Below are positions 7,700 through 14,940 of a DNA stretch of 50,114 bases, piece after piece (position 1 is the first letter of the stretch; each line of letters begins with the position of its first letter). The notes beneath the pieces were generated by a model. It searched no databases. It was not told the DNA's origin and saw only the letters and a list, made by a program, of their open reading frames with translations. The position numbers and the translations under genes are program-made. Source of the stretch: Bradyrhizobium tropiciagri (lineage in GTDB: Bacteria; Pseudomonadota; Alphaproteobacteria; Rhizobiales; Xanthobacteraceae); NCBI RefSeq assembly GCF_001189845.1, contig NZ_LFLZ01000066.1, positions 1 through 50,114 on the forward strand, in the 5' to 3' direction.

Positions 7700-8028
7700 G
7701 GGTGTTCCTCCACAAAAGCGGCAAGGCGGTCGAGATTGTCGGACCAGAATTGCGCATAGCGATTGAGCCAGTTCATCGCTTGCTCCATCGGCCTCGCGGT
7801 GAGTCGGCACGCCACCGTGCGGCCGGTTTTCTCGCGCGCGACCAAACCGGCGTCCGTGAGCACGTCGAGATGCTTCATGATCGCCGGCAACGACATAGCG
7901 AATGGTTGCGCCAGTTCGCTCACCGACAGGCTTTCCTGCTCACCGAGCCGCGCCAGCAGTGCGCGGCGGGTGGGATCGGAAAGCGCCGCGAAGGTGCGGT
8001 CCAGCGTTTCGTCCTGATACTTAACCAT
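7570..8028 (-). CDS. ArsR-family transcriptional regulator
   Basis: 152 residues. The winged helix is clear: TFAALSDPTRRALLARL, then SVSELAQPFAMSLPAIMKHLDVL, then GLVAREKTGRTVACRLT. No metal-binding cysteines are seen, as in the non-metal ArsR subgroup paired with SRPBCC proteins. After AAFVEEHPWQ the last ~35 residues are low in complexity (Pro/Ser/Arg) and are encoded in DNA that also encodes the start of the SRPBCC protein. A near-perfect palindrome covers the start codon, which suggests autorepression. Confidence 0.87.
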   Translation of the reverse strand: MVKYQDETLDRTFAALSDPTRRALLARLGEQESLSVSELAQPFAMSLPAIMKHLDVLTDAGLVAREKTGRTVACRLTARPMEQAMNWLNRYAQFWSDNLDRLAAFVEEHPWQPTNPQSQPTPALPRVQASPSRGASAPGRKKSTPRGPSRKT

Positions 8029-8044
8029 GTGGTTTAGTATAAAC
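8017..8044. promoter_or_regulatory. Palindromic operator over the ArsR start codon
   Basis: Arms ATACTTAACC (8017-8026) and GGTTTAGTAT (8031-8040) match at 9 of 10 positions and enclose the start codon. A nested perfect palindrome, GTTTA-GTA-TAAAC, occupies 8032-8044. This is a likely binding site for the ArsR protein itself; binding is inferred. Confidence 0.55.
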
Positions 8045-8161
8045 GCAAACGGTGCGGCGTCAAGCGCGCGTCTTCACGATCGCGCGACGACGGGCGCACC
8101 GTCACGACGAACGTCGGGAACGTCGCAAAGCCGTCTTGCGCGGCGCCGGTCCGGAAGTTTG

Positions 8162-8443
8162 CTAGTCGGGGTAGACCGTCCGGTGCCGACGCTGATGGCG
8201 GCGCGGCGGCGGCGGCTCGCTGAACAGGAAGCGCGGATTCTCACCGCAAGCCAGAAAGCGCCCGGACACGCTCGCGAGGCACTGCTCGTAGGTTCGGTAG
8301 GCGCATTCGCCGGGATAACCCAGGCTCGGCCCCTGCGCACACCACGGATAGTCATAAGGATCGGCGGAAGCCGGCGTGATGCTCGCCGCTCCGGCAAACG
8401 TCATCGCTCCCAAGACAAGCATTGTCATTTGCGACGTGCGCAT
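8162..8443 (-). CDS. DUF3551 small secreted protein
   Basis: 93 residues: a signal peptide (MRTSQMTMLVLG to about ASA), then DPYDYPWCAQG and GECAYRTYEQCLASVSGR, the cysteine-containing core typical of DUF3551 proteins abundant in Bradyrhizobium and relatives. The C-terminus is Pro/Arg/His rich. The Shine-Dalgarno is strong (GAGGAGG, 5-6 bases before the ATG). Function unknown; exported by the general pathway. Confidence 0.85.
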   Translation of the reverse strand: MRTSQMTMLVLGAMTFAGAASITPASADPYDYPWCAQGPSLGYPGECAYRTYEQCLASVSGRFLACGENPRFLFSEPPPPRRHQRRHRTVYPD

Positions 8444-8457
8444 GATCCGCCTCCTCA

Positions 8458-8482
8458 GATGCCGCAGTTAAAGCGCGGCATC
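8458..8482. promoter_or_regulatory. Hairpin immediately upstream of the DUF3551 Shine-Dalgarno
   Basis: Perfect arms GATGCCGC and GCGGCATC with a 9-base loop lie directly 5' to the Shine-Dalgarno at 8449-8455. It may be a 5' UTR stem affecting translation or stability, or a protein-binding palindrome. Confidence 0.4.
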
Positions 8483-8606
8483 TCGGGTAAGGTTCCTGAA
8501 GGTCATTTTATTCCGCGTCAAGGCCCCGCGATGTGCCTCACAGGACGGGCATCACCGCGCAGATCAGAGCTGCCCGCGCGGTTCAGCAACGCTGAACGTC
8601 CGGGGC

Positions 8607-9578
8607 CTACTCGACCTTGAGGCCGGCGAACTCGACCACCTTCTTCCACTTGTCGGTCTCGGCCTTGATGTCGTTGCCGAAGGCTTCCGGGGTCTGGATC
8701 AGCGAGTCGCCGCCGAGCTCGACCAAGCGCTTGCGCATGTCGGGCTCAGCGAGAACGGCATTGATCTCGGTGTTGAGCTTGGCGATCAGCTCCTTCGGCG
8801 TGTTCTTCGGCGCGCCCATGCCGAACAGCGCGCTCGCCTCATAGCCCTTCACGGTCTCGGCGATCGCCGGCACGTCGGGCAATTGTGAGGAGCGATCCGT
8901 CGTCGTCACGCCGAGCGCGCGCAGCGAACCGGAGCGGATATGCTGGATGATCGAGGGCATGTTGTCGAAGATCACCTGCACCTGGCCGCCGAGCATGTCG
9001 GTGATCGCGGGCGCAGCGCCGCGATACGGCACGTGCTGCATCTTGCAGCCGGTCATCGACATGAACATCTCGCCGGAGAGATGCACCGAGGTGCCGTTGC
9101 CGGACGAGGCCATGTTCACCTTGCCGGGATTGGCCTTCACATATTCGATGAACTCGGCGACGTTCTTCGCCGGCACGTCCTTGTTGACGGTCATCACGTT
9201 CGGGACGCGATTGAAGGAAGCGACCGGCGACACGTCGCGCACGAAGTTGAACTTCAAATTGGCGTAGAGCGAGGCGTTGATGTAGTTCGCCGGATTGACC
9301 AGCAACACGGTGTAGCCGTCCGGCTCGGCGTTGATCGCAGCCTCGGTGCCGATATTGTTGCCGGCGCCCGGCTTGTTCTCGATCACGAATTGCTGCCCGA
9401 GCTTCTCTGACAACCGCTGCCCGATCAGGCGCGCGATGATGTCGGTGGCGCCGCCCGGCGGATAGCCCACGATCCAGCGCACCGGCCGCGCCGGATAGTC
9501 GGCTGCGGACGCCCGACCGATCGCGAATGTCGAAATTCCCGACCCGATCAGGCCCAGCGCGGTGCGGCGTGAAATCAT
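8607..9578 (-). CDS. Tripartite tricarboxylate transporter substrate-binding protein (Bug/TctC family)
   Basis: 323 residues. A periplasmic solute receptor for carboxylates or similar small molecules. It has a Tat-like N-terminus, MISRRTALGLIGSG, with cleavage after ASA. Family signatures are YPARPVRWIVGYPPGGATDI, ENKPGAGNNIGTEA, and MQHVPYRGAAPAITDMLGGQ. The start at 9578 has GGGAGAGA upstream. No TctA or TctB membrane components are visible within the window, so it is an orphan receptor as is common for this family in Bradyrhizobium. Ligand unknown. Confidence 0.93.
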   Translation of the reverse strand: MISRRTALGLIGSGISTFAIGRASAADYPARPVRWIVGYPPGGATDIIARLIGQRLSEKLGQQFVIENKPGAGNNIGTEAAINAEPDGYTVLLVNPANYINASLYANLKFNFVRDVSPVASFNRVPNVMTVNKDVPAKNVAEFIEYVKANPGKVNMASSGNGTSVHLSGEMFMSMTGCKMQHVPYRGAAPAITDMLGGQVQVIFDNMPSIIQHIRSGSLRALGVTTTDRSSQLPDVPAIAETVKGYEASALFGMGAPKNTPKELIAKLNTEINAVLAEPDMRKRLVELGGDSLIQTPEAFGNDIKAETDKWKKVVEFAGLKVE

Positions 9579-9795
9579 GAAGTCTCTCCCAATCCAGCAG
9601 GGTTTGGCCCCCTGCCCGTTTCTGTTGCGTTGCATGCGGCGCGGTTTTAACAAACAATGTCTGAGGCGGCCAGTGCGACACGTGCGCCACCGGCCGCGAC
9701 GAAAGACTAAGCCGCAATCTTGTCATGACGCGTTTTCTTCACGCGAACCGCTGTCCACGTCGCTTGAAAACGCTCTGGACCGAAGAGGATCGATC

Positions 9796-10215
9796 ATGTC
9801 CGTCAAGGTGAATGGGCTCGACCATCTCGTGATCAATGTCACCGATGTCGTGCGCTCGGTTGCCTGGTACAGCAGGATCCTCGGCATGGAGGTGAAGGTG
9901 TTCGACCCCGGCAAGGGCAAGACACCGCGCACCTCGCTGGTGTTCGGCAACCAGAAGATCAACGTGCGGCCGCGCGACGCCGACAAGGTGGACTGGTTTA
10001 CCGCCGATCATGAAACGGCTGGCAGCGACGATCTCTGCTTCCTCACCGCGAGCACGCCCGAGCAGGTGGTCGCGCATCTGAAGGCCAATGGCGTCAGGAT
10101 CGAGGAAGGCCCGGTGGCCAAGCAGGGCGCGCGCGGCACGCTGCGCTCGGTGTATTGCCGCGATCCCGACGGCAGCCTGATCGAGATCTCGTCGTATGAA
10201 CGCGACGTAAACTAG
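9796..10215 (+). CDS. VOC (glyoxalase/dioxygenase superfamily) protein
   Basis: 139 residues. A single VOC unit begins NGLDHLVINVTDVVRSVAWY and carries the C-terminal metal-ligand region DPDGSLIEISSYER. The start MSVKVNGL at 9796 follows GAGGA. His at 10 (LDHLV) and Glu in LIEISS are probable metal ligands. The family includes glyoxalase, fosfomycin resistance and ring-cleaving enzymes, and the actual reaction cannot be told. It is divergent from the Bug receptor and precedes the acyl-CoA ligase by 190 bases. Confidence 0.87.
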   Translation: MSVKVNGLDHLVINVTDVVRSVAWYSRILGMEVKVFDPGKGKTPRTSLVFGNQKINVRPRDADKVDWFTADHETAGSDDLCFLTASTPEQVVAHLKANGVRIEEGPVAKQGARGTLRSVYCRDPDGSLIEISSYERDVN

Positions 10216-10406
10216 CGTCGTTGCGAGGCGGCGAAGCGTGCCCGACCGTAGGTGCTGAGAATAGATCCACCCTTTCCGCGCGGCGGAACGGATCGCTTCA
10301 GCGCAACATTGCTCTGCAAATCCCGATTTGCGCTCGACGCATACCGATGGCAGAACTGCTCCCAACCAAGACCAAGGGCGGCCGCCAAGGCTGCGCGGGA
10401 GGACAT

Positions 10407-11987
10407 ATGACCAATTCAAAAGCAGTGCCGGGAATCGTGGGGCCGTTTGCCGGGCTCGACGTGCCATGGCTGCTGAGGATGCGCGCCGAGGTGCGCCGCG
10501 ATCATCCATTCCTGATCTGGGCGCCGTTCGATGCGCCGGCACGGCGCTGGAGCTATGGCGAATTCCATGAGCGCGTCGGCGCGCTCGCGGCGGGCCTCGC
10601 CAAACGCGGCATCAAGCAAGGCGACTATGTCCTGATCCATCTCGACAACTGCATCGAGGCGATCATGTCGTGGTTCGCCTGTGTCGAGCTCGGCGCGATT
10701 GCCGTCACCACCAACACCCGCTCGGCTGCAGCCGAGATCGAATATTTCGCCGGCCATTGCGGCGCGGTCGCCGCGATCACCCAGCCGGCTTATGCCGAAC
10801 TGATATCAGCCAGCTGCAAGGCGCTGCGCTGGATCGCGGTCACCTCGCACGACGCCGGGCAGGCGCCGGCACAGCCACCCGCGCACGGCGACAGTTTTGA
10901 CGCGCTGTTCGCCGACAGCGCCGACCGGCCGAAGCGCCCGATCGATCCGCTTGCACCGTGCAGCGTGCAATACACCTCCGGCACCACGTCGCGGCCGAAG
11001 GCGGTGCTGTGGACGCATGCCAGCGCGCTGTGGGGCGCCAAGATCAACGCCGCGCATCAGGACCTGCACGCGAGCGACGTGCACCAGACCTATCTGCCGC
11101 TCTTCCACACCAACGCGCTGGCCTATTCGATGCTGGCGAGCCTGTGGGTCGGCGGCACCTGCGTAGTCCAGCCGCGCTTCTCGGCAAGCCGGTTCTGGCC
11201 GGTCGCGCTCGAGCACGGCTCGACCTGGACCTCGACGATCCCGTTCTGCATGAAGGCGCTGCTGGAGCACGAAGTGCCGAAGCATCACAAATTCCGACTC
11301 TGGGGCACTGCCGTGAACGAGCCGCCACCGTTCGCCGTGTTCGGCATCAAGATCATCGGCTGGTGGGGCATGACCGAGACCATCACCCACGGCATCATCG
11401 GCGAGGTCGACCAGCCCAACCCGCCGATGTCGATCGGCCGCGCGGCGCCGGAGTACGAAATCCGCATTACCAACGATGACGGCACCGCGACCGGCGTTGG
11501 CGAGACCGGCAATCTCCTGATCAAGGGTATTCCCGGCCTGTCGCTGTTCGCCGAATATCTGCACAACGAGAAGGCCACGCGCGAGAGCTTCGACGAGCAC
11601 GGCTATTTCATCACCGGCGACCGCGTCACGATGCTGGAGCGCGGCTACATCAAGTTCGGCGACCGCTCCAAGGACATGCTGAAGGTCGGCGGCGAGAATG
11701 TCGCCGCCTCCGAGATCGAGCAGGTGATCGCGGTGGTGCCGGGCGTGCGCGAAGCCGCCGTGGTGGCGAAGAAGCATCCGATGCTGGACGAGGTGCCGGT
11801 GGTCTTCATCATCCCGCAAGCCGGCGTCGCCGCCTTGCCTGCCGATCTGCACGACAAGGTCATGACCGCCTGCCGTTCGGCGCTCGCCGACTTCAAGGTG
11901 CCGCGCGAGATCCGCTTCGTCGACGAGATGCCGCGCTCGACGCTGGAGAAGGTCGCGAAGGCGGAGCTAAGGAAGATGTTGGAGTAG
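10407..11987 (+). CDS. AMP-binding acyl-CoA synthetase/ligase
   Basis: 526 residues. It activates a carboxylic acid to acyl-CoA through an acyl-adenylate. The signature YTSGTTSRPKAVLWTH lies at 189-204, WGMTET at about 320, FITGDRV at about 400, DRSKDMLKVGGENVAASEIE follows, and the C-terminal catalytic lysine is in STLEKVAKAE. The start at 10407 has a perfect GGGAGGA upstream; a longer frame to 10221 is rejected. It is convergent with the P450 gene, with a repeat between as a likely bidirectional stop. The pair hints at oxidation of a lipid, terpenoid or aromatic acid; substrate unknown. Confidence 0.92.
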   Translation: MTNSKAVPGIVGPFAGLDVPWLLRMRAEVRRDHPFLIWAPFDAPARRWSYGEFHERVGALAAGLAKRGIKQGDYVLIHLDNCIEAIMSWFACVELGAIAVTTNTRSAAAEIEYFAGHCGAVAAITQPAYAELISASCKALRWIAVTSHDAGQAPAQPPAHGDSFDALFADSADRPKRPIDPLAPCSVQYTSGTTSRPKAVLWTHASALWGAKINAAHQDLHASDVHQTYLPLFHTNALAYSMLASLWVGGTCVVQPRFSASRFWPVALEHGSTWTSTIPFCMKALLEHEVPKHHKFRLWGTAVNEPPPFAVFGIKIIGWWGMTETITHGIIGEVDQPNPPMSIGRAAPEYEIRITNDDGTATGVGETGNLLIKGIPGLSLFAEYLHNEKATRESFDEHGYFITGDRVTMLERGYIKFGDRSKDMLKVGGENVAASEIEQVIAVVPGVREAAVVAKKHPMLDEVPVVFIIPQAGVAALPADLHDKVMTACRSALADFKVPREIRFVDEMPRSTLEKVAKAELRKMLE

Positions 11988-11995
11988 GATCTCCT

Positions 11996-12080
11996 CGTCA
12001 TTGCGAGCGAAGCGAAGCAATCCATTTCACCACTTGTTGAGACATGGATTGCTTCGTCGCTGCGCTCCTCGCAATGACGG
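11996..12080. repeat. Dispersed inverted repeat family B, copy 2
   Basis: A near-canonical copy: CGTCATTGCGAGCGAAGCG and its complement CTCCTCGCAATGACG flank a loop. It lies exactly between two convergent genes, so it may act as a bidirectional transcription stop. Confidence 0.88.
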
Positions 12081-12087
12081 ATAGGCC

Positions 12088-13377
12088 CTAGTTTACCTCG
12101 AAGCGGATCGGCAGCTTCTTCGGGCCGTTGACAAAATAGGCCTGCGTCATCTTCACCTCGCCGTCGAGCGACAGCGATTTCAGGTGCGGCAGCAGCTCTT
12201 CGAACAGGATGCGCATCTCGAGCTTGGCGAGATACTGGCCGAGGCACAGATGCGCGCCATAGCCGAACGCGACATGGCGGTTGGGCTTGCGGTCGCTGCG
12301 GAAGCGATCGGGGTCCTCGAACACCTCCTCGTCGCGATTGCCTGAGGCATAGCACAGCATCAGCCAGTCGCCCTTGGCGATCTTGCGGCCGCCGAGCTCG
12401 GTATCGGCGGTGGCCGAGCGCATGAAATGCTTGACCGGCGTCATCCAGCGGATCGACTCGTCAACCAGGCCCGGGATCAGTTCCGGGTTGGCCTTCACCT
12501 TGGCGAATTCCGCGGGATCCCTGGCCAGCGCCCAGATCGCGCCCGCGGTCGAGGATGAGGTGGTGTCGTGGCCGGCGGTGGCGACGATCATGTAATAGCT
12601 GGTCTGATCGTGCTCCGGCATGTAATCACCGCCGATCTTCGCATTCGCAATGACGGTGGCGAGATCGTCGCGCGGGTTCTGCCGGCGATCCTCGGTGATC
12701 TTGCGGAAGTAGGCGGAGAAGTCGGCGATGATCGCCTGCAGCATCACCGAGACCTGCTCCGCGCTGAGCGCGTCGCGGACGCGCGCCGTGTCGGGATCCT
12801 GCGGGCCGAACAGCTCCTGCGTCAGCTTGAGCATGCGCGGCTCGTCCGCCTCGGGCACACCGAGGATCTCCATGATGACGTGCAGGGGATAGCCGAGCGC
12901 GACGTCCTCGACGAAATCGCAGGCGCCGCCGCGGTCGAGCATGCGCCGCACGGTCGAGCGCGCAATCTCGCGGACGCGGCCCTCGAACTTGCCGAGGTTA
13001 TTCGGCATGAACCAGCCCTGCGTCAGCGCGCGGTATTTCGGGTGATCGGGCGCATCCATCTGCACCAACGAGCGCACCAGATTGGGTCCGCCGGTGATCT
13101 TGCGAACGCGCTGCTCGAGCGCCTGGTTCGTCAGTGTGGTCGGCCGGTCGGCGTTGTGGAACAGGTCGTTCTGCCGGCTGATCGCCTGGATATGCGCGTG
13201 CTTGGTGACCACCCAGAACGGATCGAACTTCTCGGGCCGCGCGATGCCGAGCGGGTTGTTGGCGCGCAGCCAGCGATAGCTGTCGTGGATGCGATCGTCG
13301 GCATAGGCGACAGGATCGACGAGGGTTGCCGCGATGTCGGCGGGGATGTCCATATCCCCGGTCGTTGCCGTATCCAT
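12088..13377 (-). CDS. Cytochrome P450
   Basis: 429 residues. A soluble bacterial class I P450. The I-helix oxygen-activation motif AGHDTT is at 268-273, ExxR (ESIR) at 307-310, and the heme-binding loop FGYGAHLCLG has Cys378 as thiolate ligand. The start MDTATTGDMD at 13377 has GAGGA at good spacing; the upstream in-frame GTG at 13389 falls inside the ribosome-binding site and is rejected. No ferredoxin or ferredoxin reductase lies nearby. It is convergent with an acyl-CoA ligase. Substrate cannot be inferred with confidence. Confidence 0.95.
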   Translation of the reverse strand: MDTATTGDMDIPADIAATLVDPVAYADDRIHDSYRWLRANNPLGIARPEKFDPFWVVTKHAHIQAISRQNDLFHNADRPTTLTNQALEQRVRKITGGPNLVRSLVQMDAPDHPKYRALTQGWFMPNNLGKFEGRVREIARSTVRRMLDRGGACDFVEDVALGYPLHVIMEILGVPEADEPRMLKLTQELFGPQDPDTARVRDALSAEQVSVMLQAIIADFSAYFRKITEDRRQNPRDDLATVIANAKIGGDYMPEHDQTSYYMIVATAGHDTTSSSTAGAIWALARDPAEFAKVKANPELIPGLVDESIRWMTPVKHFMRSATADTELGGRKIAKGDWLMLCYASGNRDEEVFEDPDRFRSDRKPNRHVAFGYGAHLCLGQYLAKLEMRILFEELLPHLKSLSLDGEVKMTQAYFVNGPKKLPIRFEVN

Positions 13378-13482
13378 GATGTTCCTCACCCGCCCAAAGC
13401 ATCGGTCACACCGATGATCGCCGAAATCTAGGCGGGGTTAAGGACGCGGACTTGCGTTGATTGGCTAAAAGCCTTGCCTCAG

Positions 13483-13520
13483 ACGTCGTTGCGAGGAACG
13501 ACGCGACGAAGCAATGACGG
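13483..13520. repeat. Truncated family B repeat
   Basis: CGTCGTTGCGAGGAACG joined directly to GACGAAGCAATGACGG: the outer arms remain and most of the central region is missing. It lies between the HD-GYP gene and the P450 promoter region. Confidence 0.65.
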
Positions 13521-13536
13521 CAGAAGCCGCGAGGGC

Positions 13537-14634
13537 TCAATAATGCCCGAACGCCACCGGGCGGAACGCCTGCAGCAATTGCTGGTCGAGCTTGCCACCC
13601 ATCTCCTCCATCATGGAGAATGCCTTGGCGTGGGTGAACTGCAGCCGGTAGGCGCGCTTCTCGACCAGGGCGGCGTAGACGTCGACGATGGTGGTGACGC
13701 GAACGATGTCGCTGATCTGGTTGCCGCTGAGGCCGTTCGGATAGCCGGTACCGTCGAGGAATTCGTGATGATGCAGGATCACGTCGAGCATTTCCGGCGG
13801 GAAGCCGCCCTGCGCCGACAGCGCCTCGTAGCCGCGGCGGGGATGCTCGCGCATCTCGGCCATCTCCTCGACCGTCAATGCGCCGGGCTTGTCGAGCAGC
13901 GCGACCGGAATGAAGGCCTTGCCGACGTCGTGCAGCAGCGCGGCGCGCGCGAGCCGGCGCTGGTCGTCCTCGCGCATGCCGAGATGCTGCGCGAACGCAA
14001 CCGCAAAGCCGGTCACGAACAGGCAATGGCGATAGGTCTCCTGGTGATGGCAGCCGACCGTGGTCAGCCATTCGCGCAGCGAGTTGTGCTTGATCGCCTT
14101 GAGGATCTTGTTTTCGGCGGCAACGATGTCTTCGAACTTGAGCGGCTCGCCGGCGCGCATCCGCTCGAACATCTTGACCATCACGGCATGCGCGGCCTCG
14201 ACGCCACGGTTGAGCGCCTTGCCGCGATCGGTCTCGTCATAGCCGCTGTTGTCGGGAAATGCGGCGCGGATGCGCTGCAGCAGGCCGCGCGCATCGAACG
14301 GCCGCGAGATCGTGTCGGTGGCGCCGAGCGCCCAGGCCTGCATCGAGGCGTGGTGCAGCGCATCCGCCAGCACGAACAGCCGCGGCATCTCGCGATAGGC
14401 ATCGCTCTGCAGCTTGGCGCGGACCAGTTGCACGGCTTCGGGCGAGCGCAGGTTGATGTCGACGACGATACCGGAGAGATCGTGGGCCGGCTGCTCGGGA
14501 ATATCCGATGTGAGAACGGTATCGACCTCGCCCACCGAGCGCAGGATGCTGGCGAGTTCGTTGCTTTGATCGCTTCGATCTGACGCCAGAAGGAGACGGC
14601 GCTTCGAAGTCTGGTTATTGGCCAAGGCAGTCAT
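13537..14634 (-). CDS. Response-regulator-like HD-GYP protein (c-di-GMP phosphodiesterase)
   Basis: 365 residues. The N-terminal receiver-like domain (about 12-125) keeps Asp59 in IVVDIN, but the usual lysine near its end is Arg (SRPF, 110-113) and the acidic pocket is weak (LLLASDRSD). The HD-GYP domain has HDVGKAFIP from His235-Asp236, HHHE at 288-291, and GTGYP ending at 299, so the metal site and GYP motif look complete. Predicted role is hydrolysis of cyclic di-GMP. No histidine kinase is adjacent. It is transcribed alone. Confidence 0.9.
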   Translation of the reverse strand: MTALANNQTSKRRLLLASDRSDQSNELASILRSVGEVDTVLTSDIPEQPAHDLSGIVVDINLRSPEAVQLVRAKLQSDAYREMPRLFVLADALHHASMQAWALGATDTISRPFDARGLLQRIRAAFPDNSGYDETDRGKALNRGVEAAHAVMVKMFERMRAGEPLKFEDIVAAENKILKAIKHNSLREWLTTVGCHHQETYRHCLFVTGFAVAFAQHLGMREDDQRRLARAALLHDVGKAFIPVALLDKPGALTVEEMAEMREHPRRGYEALSAQGGFPPEMLDVILHHHEFLDGTGYPNGLSGNQISDIVRVTTIVDVYAALVEKRAYRLQFTHAKAFSMMEEMGGKLDQQLLQAFRPVAFGHY

Positions 14635-14887
14635 GGAATCCCCGTCGCGGTAACGACCGGTGCCGACGCTACCTGACGATGCGTTCCCTCCGACTTAATG
14701 GGGATGCTGAACGGCGGTTAAGCGCAATGGATACAATTTGATGGATCGCGGATTCCGCCAGCAAGATCAGCCCGCGCGGAAATCAATCCGGCCGCGGGCA
14801 TCGCGGGCGGATGATGAATTTTTGCAAGGTCAAAGTTGCTGAAACTGCCATGACCTGCTCAGCCCAGGACCTGCCGAGCCCGGGCGC
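14635..14887. other. Intergenic region between HD-GYP gene and hydroxylase terminator
   Basis: About 250 bases, which should hold the HD-GYP promoter. I see no ORF, repeat copy or clear promoter consensus in it. Confidence 0.5.
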
Positions 14888-14925
14888 AAAAAAAACGCCG
14901 GAGAGCGATCCGCTCCCCGGCGTTT
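14888..14925 (-). terminator. Rho-independent terminator of the molybdenum hydroxylase operon
   Basis: Read on the minus strand: AACGCCGG, then a stem-loop (gagcg/cgctc), then CCGGCGTT followed by eight T. It is a GC-rich stem with a T tract, 15 bases after the stop of the large subunit gene. Confidence 0.9.
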
Positions 14926-14940
14926 CATTGGTTCAAGCGG

